Source of the DNA: Occallatibacter savannae
GTDB taxonomy: Bacteria; Acidobacteriota; Terriglobia; Terriglobales; Acidobacteriaceae
Reading direction: 5' to 3'
Assembly: GCF_003131205.1 (NCBI RefSeq)
Contig: NZ_QFFY01000007.1
Coordinates: forward strand, 225,741-289,740
DNA length: 64,000 nucleotides
A program made the translations under genes and the position numbers. Numbering within the stretch: the stretch's first letter is position 1; every line of letters starts with the position of its first letter. Below are positions 1 through 9,408 of this stretch, in pieces. The notes under the pieces are model-generated. The model was not told the DNA's origin, searched no databases, and worked only from the letters and a program-made list of their open reading frames with translations.

Positions 1-141
1 CAACTCGAGTGCCTTTCGATAACTCGAGAGCGTCGCTTGGCCGTCACCAAGATTGTTTTCCAGATAGTCTCCCTGTACAGATCCGACGCGCTCGTATGCT
101 GCGGCAAGTTCACGCTGCAAGCTGGCATCTCCGGCCGACTC
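1..141 (-). pseudogene. Out-of-frame continuation of the serine/threonine kinase (TPR-type tail), cut by the window edge
   Basis: Reading the minus strand from about position 141 to 1 in the frame next to the kinase frame gives an uninterrupted stretch beginning GDASLQRELAAAYERVG and continuing into QGDYLENNLGD. This is what normally follows the membrane segment in acidobacterial kinases of this type: a periplasmic region that develops into TPR repeats. The kinase frame ends in a TGA at 110-112, so one extra base in the GGCCGG stretch near 135-142 would explain the break. The tail runs off the left edge and its length is unknown. It is either real decay of the kinase gene or a one-base sequence error. 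Confidence 0.6.
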
Positions 142-1567
142 GCTCGACCAACTGGTTTAGATATTGAAGTGCCCGTTCGACGATCAACCTTCGCGCAGGT
201 GTGGACCCCGGCAGATCGCGAATGGAATCGTGAATATCGAAAATCAAGGAGTTGGCAAGCGAGCGCACGTCGTTGAACCGCCTCCGGGCTATCCGCGCTT
301 CTTGCGCGGTGATAGCGATACCGGCAATCATCATCAGCGATACAAGGGTGGCCGCGATTACGCCGGGCTTATGCCGCACGATGAATTTCGAAGCCCGGTA
401 TCGAGCCGTGTCCTTCCTTGCCACAACGGGCAGATCATGCAGGCTCCGGCGAATGTCCTCCGCAAATTGCTCCACCGATCCGTAACGCCGCTGCGGCTCC
501 TTTCGCAGGGACATCATCACGATATTGTCGAGGTCCGCCGAAATCTGGCTGGACCGGTTCAAATATCGGCCGTGCCGATTCTTTCCGGACGACGTCTCTG
601 ATTCCCTCCGGACAGCACGTATCACTGTGCTCGGCTTTGGCGGGTCAGAGTGCAGAATCGCTTTGATGGATTGCTCTCCAGCATTCGTATTGTTCCCGTA
701 TGGGCTCTCCCCCGTGAGCAACTCGTAAAGCACAACCCCGAGAGAATAGACGTCTGTAGCCGTTGTAATCGGCTCGCCCTTGATTTGCTCCGGACTTGCG
801 TAGCGCATCGTGAGCGCCCGAAACAGCGTGTTTGTCGCGTCCTGCGTGTCCTGATCCTCCGGACTCAAAATCTTGGCAATCCCAAAATCAAGCAGCTTCG
901 GTATCCCATCCGAAGTCACCAGAATATTGCCGGGCTTAATGTCGCGATGAATCACCAGGTGTTGATGAGCGTATTGAACGGCCGAACAAACCATGACAAA
1001 GAGATTCAGCCGCTCCGGCACTCCAAGTGCCTGCTGCCGGCAGTAATCGGTGATCAATCGTCCGCGGATCAATTCCATCACCAAGTACGCAGTGCCCGTC
1101 TCGGTCGTCCCACCGTCGAGCAGCCGTGCGATGTTCGGATGCTCCAGCCCAGCCAGGATCTGCCGCTCGTTTCTGAAACGCTTGACCACCAGTGCTGAAT
1201 CCGATCCGGCACGCACCATCTTCAGCGCAATCTCTTGCCGATACTGATCATCAGCGCGAACTGCCCGGTAAACTTCCCCCATTCCCCCGGCGCCAATGGA
1301 CTCGACAATCTGGTAGCGTCCGACCCGCCGCCCGATCCAGAAGCTGGTTTCCCGCTCGGCAAAGTCGGCCGCAGCATCCACCAGAGCTTCCCTTTCGAGA
1401 AACCCTGTGCTTATCTGTTGCTCATCATCCAGGAACCCTTCAACCTGGCGCCGCAGCTCCGCATCATCTGCACAAGCCACCGAGAGATACTTGCCGCGAT
1501 CCTCCGGAGCGAGCTCCAGCACCGCGGCCAGCACCGTCTTGACCTGATTCCAACGCTCTGGAGTCAT
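110..1567 (-). CDS. Serine/threonine protein kinase, membrane-anchored, frameshifted near its 3' end
   Basis: Hanks-type kinase that phosphorylates Ser/Thr of unknown targets. From the ATG at 1567 the protein has about 90 residues of an N-terminal module (starts MTPERWNQVK), then the kinase domain: glycine loop GAGGMGEVYRA near 92, the catalytic Lys in ALKMV near 116, HRDIKPGN near 207, LLDFGIAK near 227 and YASPEQ near 257. A single membrane segment lies near 402-420, so the C-terminus is outside the membrane. An upstream in-frame start at 1696 exists, but its extra 43 residues do not look like this family. The reading frame stops at 110 just where a TPR tail should begin, and the tail continues in another frame. 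The kinase domain itself is complete and all key residues are present. Confidence 0.85.
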   Translation of the reverse strand: MTPERWNQVKTVLAAVLELAPEDRGKYLSVACADDAELRRQVEGFLDDEQQISTGFLEREALVDAAADFAERETSFWIGRRVGRYQIVESIGAGGMGEVYRAVRADDQYRQEIALKMVRAGSDSALVVKRFRNERQILAGLEHPNIARLLDGGTTETGTAYLVMELIRGRLITDYCRQQALGVPERLNLFVMVCSAVQYAHQHLVIHRDIKPGNILVTSDGIPKLLDFGIAKILSPEDQDTQDATNTLFRALTMRYASPEQIKGEPITTATDVYSLGVVLYELLTGESPYGNNTNAGEQSIKAILHSDPPKPSTVIRAVRRESETSSGKNRHGRYLNRSSQISADLDNIVMMSLRKEPQRRYGSVEQFAEDIRRSLHDLPVVARKDTARYRASKFIVRHKPGVIAATLVSLMMIAGIAITAQEARIARRRFNDVRSLANSLIFDIHDSIRDLPGSTPARRLIVERALQYLNQLVERVGRRCQLAA

Positions 1568-1877
1568 AACGTTCACCACGGGCTGAGAGTGAGGCAGACG
1601 GACGATTCCGGCATGCCGGAGCAGTCTCGATCCCCAACTAACCTTTGTTCCCAGCAGCTTCTCAAGACAGCGCACACACTTGAGCAGGACGGACAAAAGA
1701 GGAATCGAGTGCGGAAAGTGCGTCGAGCATATCGCGTCACCACGAGCCAGTCAAATTGTCCACGCTGAGAACGCGACCAAAGCGGCCCGTCCTCGGTTTT
1801 GCAACCCAGCGCGTCGCTCCTGACGGTGTGAGCCTCTTCTGCACTATTCAGGCCATCAAAGTTCGAATTGACCAAAG
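1568..1877. other. Divergent intergenic region between the kinase and pdxH
   Basis: No gene is supported here. It separates two divergent genes, so both promoters should lie in it. A weak sigma70-like pair for pdxH is TTGACC at 1868-1873, a 17-bp spacer and TACGTT at 1891-1896, the latter a poor -10. If it is used, transcription would begin downstream of the ATG at 1878 and favour the TTG at 1947 as the pdxH start. The extra upstream codons of the kinase frame (to 1696) also fall here and were judged non-coding. Confidence 0.4.
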
Positions 1878-2549
1878 ATGCCCGTTCAAATACGTTTCGA
1901 TGGAAGGCACGCCGCAATCAACTCACATCGCAAAGGAAAGCTCATCTTGCCCGAAGACAATAATCATGAAATAGGCGTCCGAGATCCTCTGGAACTCTTC
2001 GACGAATGGCTCACGGAAGCAAACAGATCCGAGCTGAATGACCCAAATGCTGCAGCGCTCGCAACCGCCTCGTCTGACGCCGTGCCCAGCGTGCGCATGG
2101 TCCTTGTCAAGCGTGTCCGGATGGACCGCTTCTGCTTCTTCACGAATATTGAGAGTCAAAAAGGACGCGAGCTTCTGGCAAATCCCCAGTGCGCCCTCGG
2201 CTTCCACTGGAAGTCGCTGCGCAGGCAGGTACGTGTAGAAGGCAAAGTCTATGAGCTTCCTTCCCCAGTAGTTGACGAATACTTTCACAGCCGTTCACGA
2301 CGGAGCCAGATCGGCGCAGCCGTCTCGAATCAGAGCCGCGTTCTCCCCAGCCGGGCGGAACTTGAACAGCGTGTACGCTCGTTCGCCGCGGCTAACCACG
2401 CTGAAGTTCCTCGGCCATCATACTGGCGCGGTTTCCGCGTCGATCCAGTGCGAATCGAATTCTGGATCAGCGGCGAGGACCGGCTCCATGACCGTTTTCT
2501 TTTTACGCTGACAGCTTCGGTATGGCAGCAGGTTCGCCTCTATCCATAG
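1878..2549 (+). CDS. pdxH: Pyridoxine/pyridoxamine 5'-phosphate oxidase
   Basis: FMN-dependent cytoplasmic enzyme that oxidises pyridoxine or pyridoxamine 5'-phosphate to pyridoxal 5'-phosphate, the last step of vitamin B6 salvage and synthesis. Family landmarks in order: DPLELFDEWL near 36, RMVLVKRV, CFFTNIESQKGREL, the substrate/FMN stretch HSRSRRSQIGAAVSNQS, PSYWRGFRVDP, EFWISGEDRLHDRF and the terminal RLYP, which matches the usual RLAP end. At 223 residues it is slightly longer than the typical 200-218. The first 23 residues after the ATG at 1878 do not look like PdxH. A TTG at 1947 preceded by AAAGGAAAG would give 200 residues and may be the true start. It stands alone, divergent from the kinase. 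Confidence 0.93.
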   Translation: MPVQIRFDGRHAAINSHRKGKLILPEDNNHEIGVRDPLELFDEWLTEANRSELNDPNAAALATASSDAVPSVRMVLVKRVRMDRFCFFTNIESQKGRELLANPQCALGFHWKSLRRQVRVEGKVYELPSPVVDEYFHSRSRRSQIGAAVSNQSRVLPSRAELEQRVRSFAAANHAEVPRPSYWRGFRVDPVRIEFWISGEDRLHDRFLFTLTASVWQQVRLYP

Positions 2550-2764
2550 GCGAGTCAAGCCCCTATCTCGAAGCTCCGAAGACACAGCGTAACCAGAGCT
2601 CACCAACTCAAAGCGCCTGACCGTCAGGCAAATCAAGAACTCGGCTGAACCTCCACCTCTTCCCAGCCGACTCGAGGGGCCACGCTCCCGTTCAGAGTAG
2701 ACTCAAAGCGAAGATCAACTCAAACCGGATTGCACAGCTCACTCGCAATCGACCATGGAACGCC

Positions 2765-4855
2765 ATGATGAGAAAACGTGTCAGTACCTCTCGCCTGAAT
2801 ATCCTTTGCAAGGCTTGTCTTCCTCCGCTCGTGATCTCATCATGCGTGATGCTCGCCTTGGGTCAGGCCAAGGCGCAAGCCCCTTCCGCCCACCCGAACT
2901 GGCCCGGGCCAGGCCAGCTTTTTGTCGGAACCTGCTATCAACCCGTGGATCGCTCTCCCGAAGAGGTTGACCGCGACATTCAGGTCATGCATCGTGCGGG
3001 CTTCAACGTCGTCCGCATCGGTGACTTGTCCTGGGACTCCTTCGAGCCCGAGCAAGGCAAGTTCACCTTCGATCGCTTCGACACCATCATGGACAAGATG
3101 CACGCCGCAGGCATTCGCGTCATCCTGGATATACCCGGGCTGCCGGCGCCGATTTGGCTGCATCGAGCCCATCCGGGCGTCGACATCGTGGCGCAGAACG
3201 GCACGCGCCTTCCTCCCGCCGAGCGCTACATGGACAACATCAGCGACCCGGACTACGTCCGCGAGGTCGGCATCATGGCAGAGGCGCTCACCAGCCATTA
3301 CGCCCATCATCCTGCAGTGATTGCCATCGGATACGACAACGAAATCGGCAACGGTTTCATGTCGTACTCTGAAGCCGATCGGCAGCGTTTCATCGCTTGG
3401 CTCAAGAAGAAGTACGGCACCATCGCTGAATTGAACAAAGCGTGGGCTACACAAAGATGGTCGCGTCGACTCAACAGCTTCGACGATGTTGATCTGCCCT
3501 TGGCTGACGGGCCTGGCCCATCAGAGCGCTATCTAGATCTGCACCGCTACTGGTCCGACGTAACGGTCGAACGCCTCAAGGAACTCGATGCGATCCGGCA
3601 GCGAAACATGCCTGAGGTTCCATCGATCTCCAATCTATGGGACACAGCGGGACGGCGTGGCTTCGACTACCTCTCGACCTACAAGGGCTACGTTTCCTAT
3701 GGCGCCGAAGGCTTCTATCCCGGCGACCCGATCAGCGGATCGTTCGGCGCGCTGATGACCAAAGGAGCCCTCGAGACTCCCATATGGTTCAACGAGTTTA
3801 CCGCCGGCGGAGGAGGCTACTACGGTACACCCGGCCGAAGTCGCATGTACGCCTATCTCGGACTGATGATGGGTGCTCAAGGAATTATTGCCTGGACATT
3901 CAACAGCCATCTCGGCGGCGAAGAGCAGGCCCTATTCGGGCTCGTGGACCACGACGGAACTCCTTCTTGGAAGGTCGACGAGTTTGGACGCATCGCTTCA
4001 GAATTTAAGCTGCTCTCGAAATTCGGATTCCCCAGATATACGCACCCTTCCGTCGCGATTGCATACTCCTTCGACTCCTTCATCGACTCCCATCCAAACG
4101 GTCCTTCTAACACAACGCTGCAATACTTCAAGCCCTCCTACACAGATCAGGTGCAGGCCGCGTTCGAGCCTTTCTTCCGCTCCAACCTCGACACCGCCAT
4201 CATCAACGTCGGACATGACGACCTCTCGCCTTACAAGCTGGTGGTCGTACCAGCCGACTACGTCATGGATCAGTCCAGCGCGGATGCAATTCGAAACTTC
4301 GTTCGGGACGGTGGCACAGTGCTGATGACGGCCCTCTCCGCCAAAGTCGACGAGCACGGTCAATGGTTCGACACTCCGCTCCCTGGTCGACTCAGTGATG
4401 TCTTTGGATTCAAAACCAACGCATTTTACGACTCAGCAGCACTGTCGTTCGAGCTTGGCGGCAAGTCGATCGAGACCGATGTGCATCGATACGAAGTACT
4501 CGAGCCCTCAACCGCGCAAGTCCTCGCCCGCTTCAGCAAAGTCGCGGATCATCCGCCAGCCCTGACTGTGAATACCTTCGGCAAAGGCAAAGCACTGTAT
4601 CTCGCAACAGAGTCGAACCCATCCGCAATGGGTCCTGTTTCCTCTTACCTTCTTCAGCTTGTTGGAATTCAAGTCGGCCCTCCCACACCCGACGGCGTTT
4701 ACGCCAGAGTGGTCGAGGGCCGCACGTTATATGTCAACACTACCCAGGAACAGAAGAAGGTCCCCATCCACGCAGGCAAACGAAGCCTCCTGACCGGTCA
4801 GGTCTACACCGGAGCCGTAACTCTCGCCCCACTTGCAGCCGATCTGATCGAGTGA
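2765..4855 (+). CDS. Exported beta-galactosidase, glycoside hydrolase family 42
   Basis: Hydrolyses terminal beta-galactosides; family 42 enzymes use two glutamates. After an N-terminal signal peptide (positive MMRKR start, hydrophobic stretch to about residue 37, ending AKA) comes the (beta/alpha)8 barrel with GTCYQP, RIGDLSWDSFEPEQGKF, the acid/base Glu in YDNEIGNG and the probable nucleophile in WFNEFTAGGGGYYG, followed by the GAQGIIAWTFNSHLGGEEQ segment. A trimerisation-type (Rossmann-like) domain fills roughly 430-640, with a short C-terminal beta domain after it. The 696 residues fit the family. Many family members are cytoplasmic, so the clear signal peptide implies action in the periplasm or outside. 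Monocistronic; the next gene downstream is the oppositely oriented tRNA. Confidence 0.9.
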   Translation: MMRKRVSTSRLNILCKACLPPLVISSCVMLALGQAKAQAPSAHPNWPGPGQLFVGTCYQPVDRSPEEVDRDIQVMHRAGFNVVRIGDLSWDSFEPEQGKFTFDRFDTIMDKMHAAGIRVILDIPGLPAPIWLHRAHPGVDIVAQNGTRLPPAERYMDNISDPDYVREVGIMAEALTSHYAHHPAVIAIGYDNEIGNGFMSYSEADRQRFIAWLKKKYGTIAELNKAWATQRWSRRLNSFDDVDLPLADGPGPSERYLDLHRYWSDVTVERLKELDAIRQRNMPEVPSISNLWDTAGRRGFDYLSTYKGYVSYGAEGFYPGDPISGSFGALMTKGALETPIWFNEFTAGGGGYYGTPGRSRMYAYLGLMMGAQGIIAWTFNSHLGGEEQALFGLVDHDGTPSWKVDEFGRIASEFKLLSKFGFPRYTHPSVAIAYSFDSFIDSHPNGPSNTTLQYFKPSYTDQVQAAFEPFFRSNLDTAIINVGHDDLSPYKLVVVPADYVMDQSSADAIRNFVRDGGTVLMTALSAKVDEHGQWFDTPLPGRLSDVFGFKTNAFYDSAALSFELGGKSIETDVHRYEVLEPSTAQVLARFSKVADHPPALTVNTFGKGKALYLATESNPSAMGPVSSYLLQLVGIQVGPPTPDGVYARVVEGRTLYVNTTQEQKKVPIHAGKRSLLTGQVYTGAVTLAPLAADLIE

Positions 4856-5092
4856 AGTGCCTCGCCCTAATACGAGGAACCTCACGTCATTCCTCCTCCG
4901 ACCCGGAGCAGGAAGCTTCCTTCCATTAACCTTCAATTCAGCACGCGACGGCCTAAGCCTGCCCACCGGATCGGAATCAAATTCGCAGAGACTTGGGGGA
5001 GTATCTCAGTCTTCTCCGACCCGAGAATCCGGCACACGGAAACCGGAGCCCGAGCCCCTCCAAATCCATCATTTTGAGATTGTTGATTCATT

Positions 5093-5166
5093 TGGCTGCC
5101 CCCCAGGGATTCGAACCCCGATATGCTGATCCAGAGTCAGCTGTCCTGCCGTTGAACGAGGGGGCA
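5093..5166 (-). tRNA. tRNA-Gln (anticodon CTG)
   Basis: The minus strand folds as a full cloverleaf. The acceptor stem TGCCCCC pairs with GGGGGCA, followed by discriminator G and an encoded CCA. The D arm contains TTCAACGGCAGGACA. The anticodon stem GCTGA/TCAGC closes the loop CTCTGGA (anticodon CTG, reading CAG), and the T arm contains GGTTCGAATCC. It decodes glutamine. It lies alone between the GH42 gene and ybbP. No integrated element is seen beside it. Confidence 0.96.
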
Positions 5167-5352
5167 ACAAGCGCAGAAGGCCATCTTGCAGCCGTGCTGG
5201 CTCGGCTGGAACAGAACGTTCAGCACTGAAAGCCAACTGCTTCATGATACGGACAAACCATTTATCCGGTCAAACCGGGTCCTGACGAACTGAACCTGCG
5301 GCCCTCGACCCGTAGAGGGCAGAACCCGTTCCGGCCCCACAGCCAGTACAGC

Positions 5353-7917
5353 CTATTCCTCGCGCAGCACCTCGAGCGGACGCAATCCGAGTATGCGATA
5401 GCTGGCAATCCAACCGGTCGCCGTCGCCAGGATCGCCGTTCCAACCAGCGCCACCCCTGCTGCTCGCCAATCAATATGGAATCCAATCTCGAGCCTGCGC
5501 AGCAACACCCGTGTCAGTAGATTCGCGAACACCACCCCCACCGAACCAGCCAGTAGCCCCAGCACGCTGAACTCGACGCTGAACGTCCGCACGATGCGCA
5601 TCCGCGTCGCCCCCAGCGTCTTCAGCACCACGGCTTCCCGCATCCTTCTGAATCGCGCGCTCGCAATGCTCGATGCCAGAATCATCAGGCCTGCGAGAAT
5701 CGAAAAGCCGGCCAGAAATCGCACGACAAACATGATCTGATCGACCACGTTCTCAATCCGAGTCAGCACATCGGCGATGTTGATTACCGAAATTGTTGGA
5801 TACGCCGCAAATAGTGCGCGCTCCATCTCCGGAACCTTCTTCGCGTCGATGTGCGCGCCGCCGTACCATGTTGCCTGCTCGCTCTTCAACTGTCCTGAAG
5901 GCAACATGAACGAAACCCGGCTCCCAATATGCTGTCCATCGGGTCGGTAAAGAGCTGCAACCTTCAGGTTGCGGGTACGCCCGCCCACCTCAAGCTGCAC
6001 CGCACTCCCAACGCCGAGGTGGAGCCGATCTGCCGTTCCCTTTCCGATCGCGATCTCCTCCGCACCCGCATCCTTCCACCATCGTCCTGCAAGCACCTTA
6101 TCCCCTTCCGGAGGCGCGTCAGCCCAGCTTATCTCCGCGTTTTCTAACCATCGCCTGGGGAAATGCTGATCCTGCATTTGGTCCAGTGTCTTTCCGTTCA
6201 GCGTCAAAAAACGCCCCTGCACCACCGGCAGCAAATCCACCTGCGTTGTCACACCGCCCTGATGTTGGAAGAAAGCCTTCACCCCATCCACTTCATCCGG
6301 CGTGATGTCGATCAGGAATACATTCGGCAGCTTCGGCGAAGCCGTCTCGCGTATCTCGCGCAATAGCGAGCTCTGCATGAGATAGACCGCCAGAATCAGC
6401 ATCACCCCGGTCCCTAACGATGCAAGTACTGCTGCCGACTGGTTCCCCGGCCTGTACAGATTCGCCAGTCCATGCCGCAACGACGAAGGCAGCCGTAGCC
6501 GCACCCGGTTCAGAACAAATCGCAGCGTCCGCAAAGCTACCGCCGCAAGCAGCAGCAGAACGATCAGAGCAATCGAGAACAGCAGCGCAAACCACCCGCC
6601 CACCTTCGCAGAATCGGACAGCGCCCACGCGATGCCGCCCAGCGCTGCGATGACCACCACGGCGATCCCAAGCTGCAGCCTCCGCGCCCACCACCGCGCA
6701 ACCCACTCCTTCGCCGTAGACGGTCCCTGCTCCACCATCCTGCGCAGCACCAGGATCGGTCGCACAGCCCGCACATCCAGCAGCGGCGGCAAACAGAACA
6801 ATAGCGTCGTCAGCAACCCCGTTCCAAATCCCGCTCCCACCGCACGCCACGGGAAATGAAGCACCGTGTGCACCGGCAGCAGTTTCCCGAAAACCGTCGG
6901 AAGCGCTTCCATCACCAGTGCGCCGCATCCAACCCCGATCAGCACACCCAGCAGTCCCAACGCCATCGTTTGCAGCAAAAAGATCCGCAGCAGGTCCGAC
7001 GACTGCGCTCCCACCGCCTTCAGAATCGCGAGCATGTCCATCCGCTGTTCCAGATGCGCGTGCATCGCCATCGCCACGCCGATCGCCCCCAGCACCATCG
7101 CGACCAGGCAGATCAGGCTCAGAATCGCCGTCGCGTTGTCTAGCCCCTGGCTCAGCGCAGGATTCCCCTCTTTGAAATCCATCACCTGCGCATCCGGCAG
7201 CACCTCTTCCACTTTCTTGCGAACCGTCGCGTCATCCGCCTGCGCGGGCAACTTCATCAGCAGCCGATGCGATGCTCGGCTGCCCGGTGCAACCAGCCCT
7301 GTACGATCGAGCGCCGCATTTGAAATCATCACGCGCGGACCCATTCCCGCACCCGCGCTGATCCTGTCCGGCTCCTGGCTCAGCACAGCTGTAATCTTGA
7401 AGCTCCGCCCCCCCAGCCGCAGCGTGTCTCCTACATGCGCGCGCAGCCTGATGAGAAATTCATCTGCAACCACAGCCGAGTCGCCCGCGAGCGCCTGCTG
7501 CAGGCTCATCTGCGGCTCCAACTGCGCCGCCCCATAGAACGGATACATCGCCGGATCAACCGCCTTCAGCGAAATCAGCAGCGGCACCGGATCCGGCGCC
7601 ACCGATGCCATGGAGATTGTTTCCGTAACCCAAGTGCTCTCACTCCCGGCAATCCCCTGCTTCAACATCGCCAGCTTCTTCAACTCATCCGCGCTGGGCA
7701 CATGAAAAATCCGCGCACTCAGGTCGCCCGCCATCAGCGAACGCGATTCGGTCATCAGCGTCGTCCTGAAGCTCTCGCTGAATCCCCGCACCCCCACCAG
7801 CGCTGCCACGCCCACAGCCACTGACAACACCACAAACGCGAACTTCCCGGGCGCAGACTTCAGGTCACGCCAGGCAATCGCCGAGGCCCGTCTCCACCCC
7901 AGAGCCCGCTCAGCCAT
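5353..7917 (-). CDS. ybbP: ABC transporter permease, FtsX/MacB-type (YbbP-like)
   Basis: Inner-membrane permease partner of the ATPase encoded just upstream. The 854 residues show the duplicated FtsX layout. A first membrane helix lies at about 28-48, with a large periplasmic domain to about 265. Several helices follow (LICLVAMVLGAIGVAMAM and neighbours) through about 510, then a second periplasmic domain, and three terminal helices from about 730, including FLAGFSILAGLMILASSIA. It starts with ATG and overlaps the end of ybbA by 8 bp, so the two are translationally coupled. In Escherichia coli ybbA-ybbP also sits divergent from tesA, the same order as here. The substrate is unknown; lipid or lipoprotein-related export is the usual suggestion for this class. 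Confidence 0.88.
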   Translation of the reverse strand: MAERALGWRRASAIAWRDLKSAPGKFAFVVLSVAVGVAALVGVRGFSESFRTTLMTESRSLMAGDLSARIFHVPSADELKKLAMLKQGIAGSESTWVTETISMASVAPDPVPLLISLKAVDPAMYPFYGAAQLEPQMSLQQALAGDSAVVADEFLIRLRAHVGDTLRLGGRSFKITAVLSQEPDRISAGAGMGPRVMISNAALDRTGLVAPGSRASHRLLMKLPAQADDATVRKKVEEVLPDAQVMDFKEGNPALSQGLDNATAILSLICLVAMVLGAIGVAMAMHAHLEQRMDMLAILKAVGAQSSDLLRIFLLQTMALGLLGVLIGVGCGALVMEALPTVFGKLLPVHTVLHFPWRAVGAGFGTGLLTTLLFCLPPLLDVRAVRPILVLRRMVEQGPSTAKEWVARWWARRLQLGIAVVVIAALGGIAWALSDSAKVGGWFALLFSIALIVLLLLAAVALRTLRFVLNRVRLRLPSSLRHGLANLYRPGNQSAAVLASLGTGVMLILAVYLMQSSLLREIRETASPKLPNVFLIDITPDEVDGVKAFFQHQGGVTTQVDLLPVVQGRFLTLNGKTLDQMQDQHFPRRWLENAEISWADAPPEGDKVLAGRWWKDAGAEEIAIGKGTADRLHLGVGSAVQLEVGGRTRNLKVAALYRPDGQHIGSRVSFMLPSGQLKSEQATWYGGAHIDAKKVPEMERALFAAYPTISVINIADVLTRIENVVDQIMFVVRFLAGFSILAGLMILASSIASARFRRMREAVVLKTLGATRMRIVRTFSVEFSVLGLLAGSVGVVFANLLTRVLLRRLEIGFHIDWRAAGVALVGTAILATATGWIASYRILGLRPLEVLREE

Positions 7918-8629
7918 GCGCGCGTCCGCTCTGTGCTGCTACCTCTCGCGGCTCCGCCGACGGCAGCGTGTCTTCCACAATCATTCCGTCCTTCAGCACA
8001 ATCTTCCGGTCCGCGCGATTTGCAATCTCCGGGTCGTGTGTCACCAGCACCAGCGTCGCCCCTGCATGCGCATGCCGCTCCAGCAGCAAATCCAGAACAA
8101 GATGCCCATTGGAACTGTCCAGATTTCCCGTCGGCTCATCCGCCATCACAATCGGCGGATTCACCACAAACGCTCGCGCCAGCGCCACTCTTTGCTGCTC
8201 GCCTCCTGAGAGTTGCACCGGATAATGATCCATGCGCTCGCCCAGCCCGACCGCCTGCAACAGTTCCCGCGCTTTCCCGAGCCCGTGACCCTGCACATTC
8301 AGTTCAAATGGAAGCAGCACATTTTCAAGTGCCGTCAAAGTCGAGATCAATTGATAGGACTGAAACACGAAACCAATCTTCCTGCCTCGCACCGACGCAA
8401 GCTCAGTCTCCGCCAGGTTGTGTATCGGCGTCCCGTCCAGCCAGATCTCACCCTCGCTCGGCGTGTCCAGCCCGGCCAGCAGCCCGAGCAGCGTACTCTT
8501 GCCGCTTCCACTCGCCCCCACAATCGCCACAAACTGTCCCGCAGGAATACTGAGCGAGATCCCCTTCAGAATATCGACGCGCCGCGACCCGTTCTGAATC
8601 CACCTCTTCACGTTCCGGACTTCAATCAC
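7910..8629 (-). CDS. ybbA: ABC transporter ATP-binding protein (YbbA/LolD-like)
   Basis: Cytoplasmic ATPase that should drive the YbbP permease. It has Walker A GASGSGKST near residue 37, the Q-loop in FVFQSYQLI, signature LSGGEQQRVALARA, Walker B VMADEPTGNLD and the switch His in LVTHDPEIA. At 239 residues it has the size of LolD/MacB-type ATPases. ATG start at 8629. It is transcribed divergently from tesA across a gap of only 88 bp, so the two promoters are close together or shared. Confidence 0.93.
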   Translation of the reverse strand: MIEVRNVKRWIQNGSRRVDILKGISLSIPAGQFVAIVGASGSGKSTLLGLLAGLDTPSEGEIWLDGTPIHNLAETELASVRGRKIGFVFQSYQLISTLTALENVLLPFELNVQGHGLGKARELLQAVGLGERMDHYPVQLSGGEQQRVALARAFVVNPPIVMADEPTGNLDSSNGHLVLDLLLERHAHAGATLVLVTHDPEIANRADRKIVLKDGMIVEDTLPSAEPREVAAQSGRAHG

Positions 8630-8717
8630 CCAGTCAATCCTCCCCGCCGCCCTCTTCCATTCTTACGCATCCCGCTAACAGCACGTTCCGGCCTTTACAA
8701 ACCTTTACACTGATCAT

Positions 8718-9338
8718 GTGGACGTACAACGTCGCTTCTTCGTCTCTGTTTTCGTTTTCTTTGCTGCGATTCCCATGCTCGCTGCCGTCCCCCCTACGGT
8801 CATTTGTTACGGCGACAGCATCACAGCCGGCTACGGCCTCCAGCCCAGCCAGTCCTGGCCCTCCGCGCTCCAGCGCGATCTCGATCAGCGTGGCTACAAG
8901 TACAAGGTTGAGAATCGCGGCACCAGCGGAGCCACCACCAAGGACGCAGTCGCCAACCTGAGCTCTGTCGTCCAGGCTCACCCCTCCGTGGTGGTCGTTG
9001 AGTTCGGCGGCAACGACGGCCTTCGCGGACTCCCTCCCGATCAGACCCGCAAAAACCTCGACACCGTTCTCACCACACTTGGAGCCGCCCGCATCAAGGT
9101 CCTCCTCGCCGGCATCACCCTGCCCCCCAACTACGGCCCCGACTACATCCAGTCATTCAACAAGGTCTTCGCCGATCTCGCCGCAAAACACCACGTCACC
9201 TTCATCCCCATGATCTACAAAGACCTCATCAACGTGCCCGGCACCATCCAGCAAGACGGCATCCACCCCACGGCTAAAGGCTCAGAAATCATCGCGCGCA
9301 CAGTCTTGCCCAAGCTCACTCCACTTCTTCGCAAGTAG
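8718..9338 (+). CDS. tesA: Exported GDSL-type arylesterase/thioesterase/lysophospholipase
   Basis: SGNH-fold hydrolase that cleaves acyl esters or thioesters in the periplasm. GTG start at 8718; the first 22 residues (RRFFVSVFVFFAAIPMLAA) form a signal peptide. Block I CYGDSITAGYG carries the nucleophile Ser, block II contains the Gly of the NRGTSGATT stretch, block III is FGGNDGL and block V QDGIHPTAKG supplies the catalytic Asp and His. The 206 residues match TesA. Its position divergent from ybbA-ybbP repeats the E. coli arrangement, which strengthens the name. Confidence 0.92.
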   Translation: MDVQRRFFVSVFVFFAAIPMLAAVPPTVICYGDSITAGYGLQPSQSWPSALQRDLDQRGYKYKVENRGTSGATTKDAVANLSSVVQAHPSVVVVEFGGNDGLRGLPPDQTRKNLDTVLTTLGAARIKVLLAGITLPPNYGPDYIQSFNKVFADLAAKHHVTFIPMIYKDLINVPGTIQQDGIHPTAKGSEIIARTVLPKLTPLLRK

Positions 9339-9408
9339 AGCTACCACCAACTCCGTTCCAGCCTTTACCATCATCCCCATCGACTCTTCCCGATCGAGGT
9401 CACTCATC

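Noticed and set aside
5093..5166. tRNA-Gln as a possible integration site
   Set aside because: No integrase, direct repeat of the tRNA 3' end or foreign gene block lies beside it; the only recombinase is 34 kb away and degenerate.
5301..5320. Hairpin GCCCTC-GACCCGTA-GAGGGC downstream of ybbP
   Set aside because: Only a 6-bp stem with no T-run on the minus strand; not enough for a terminator call.
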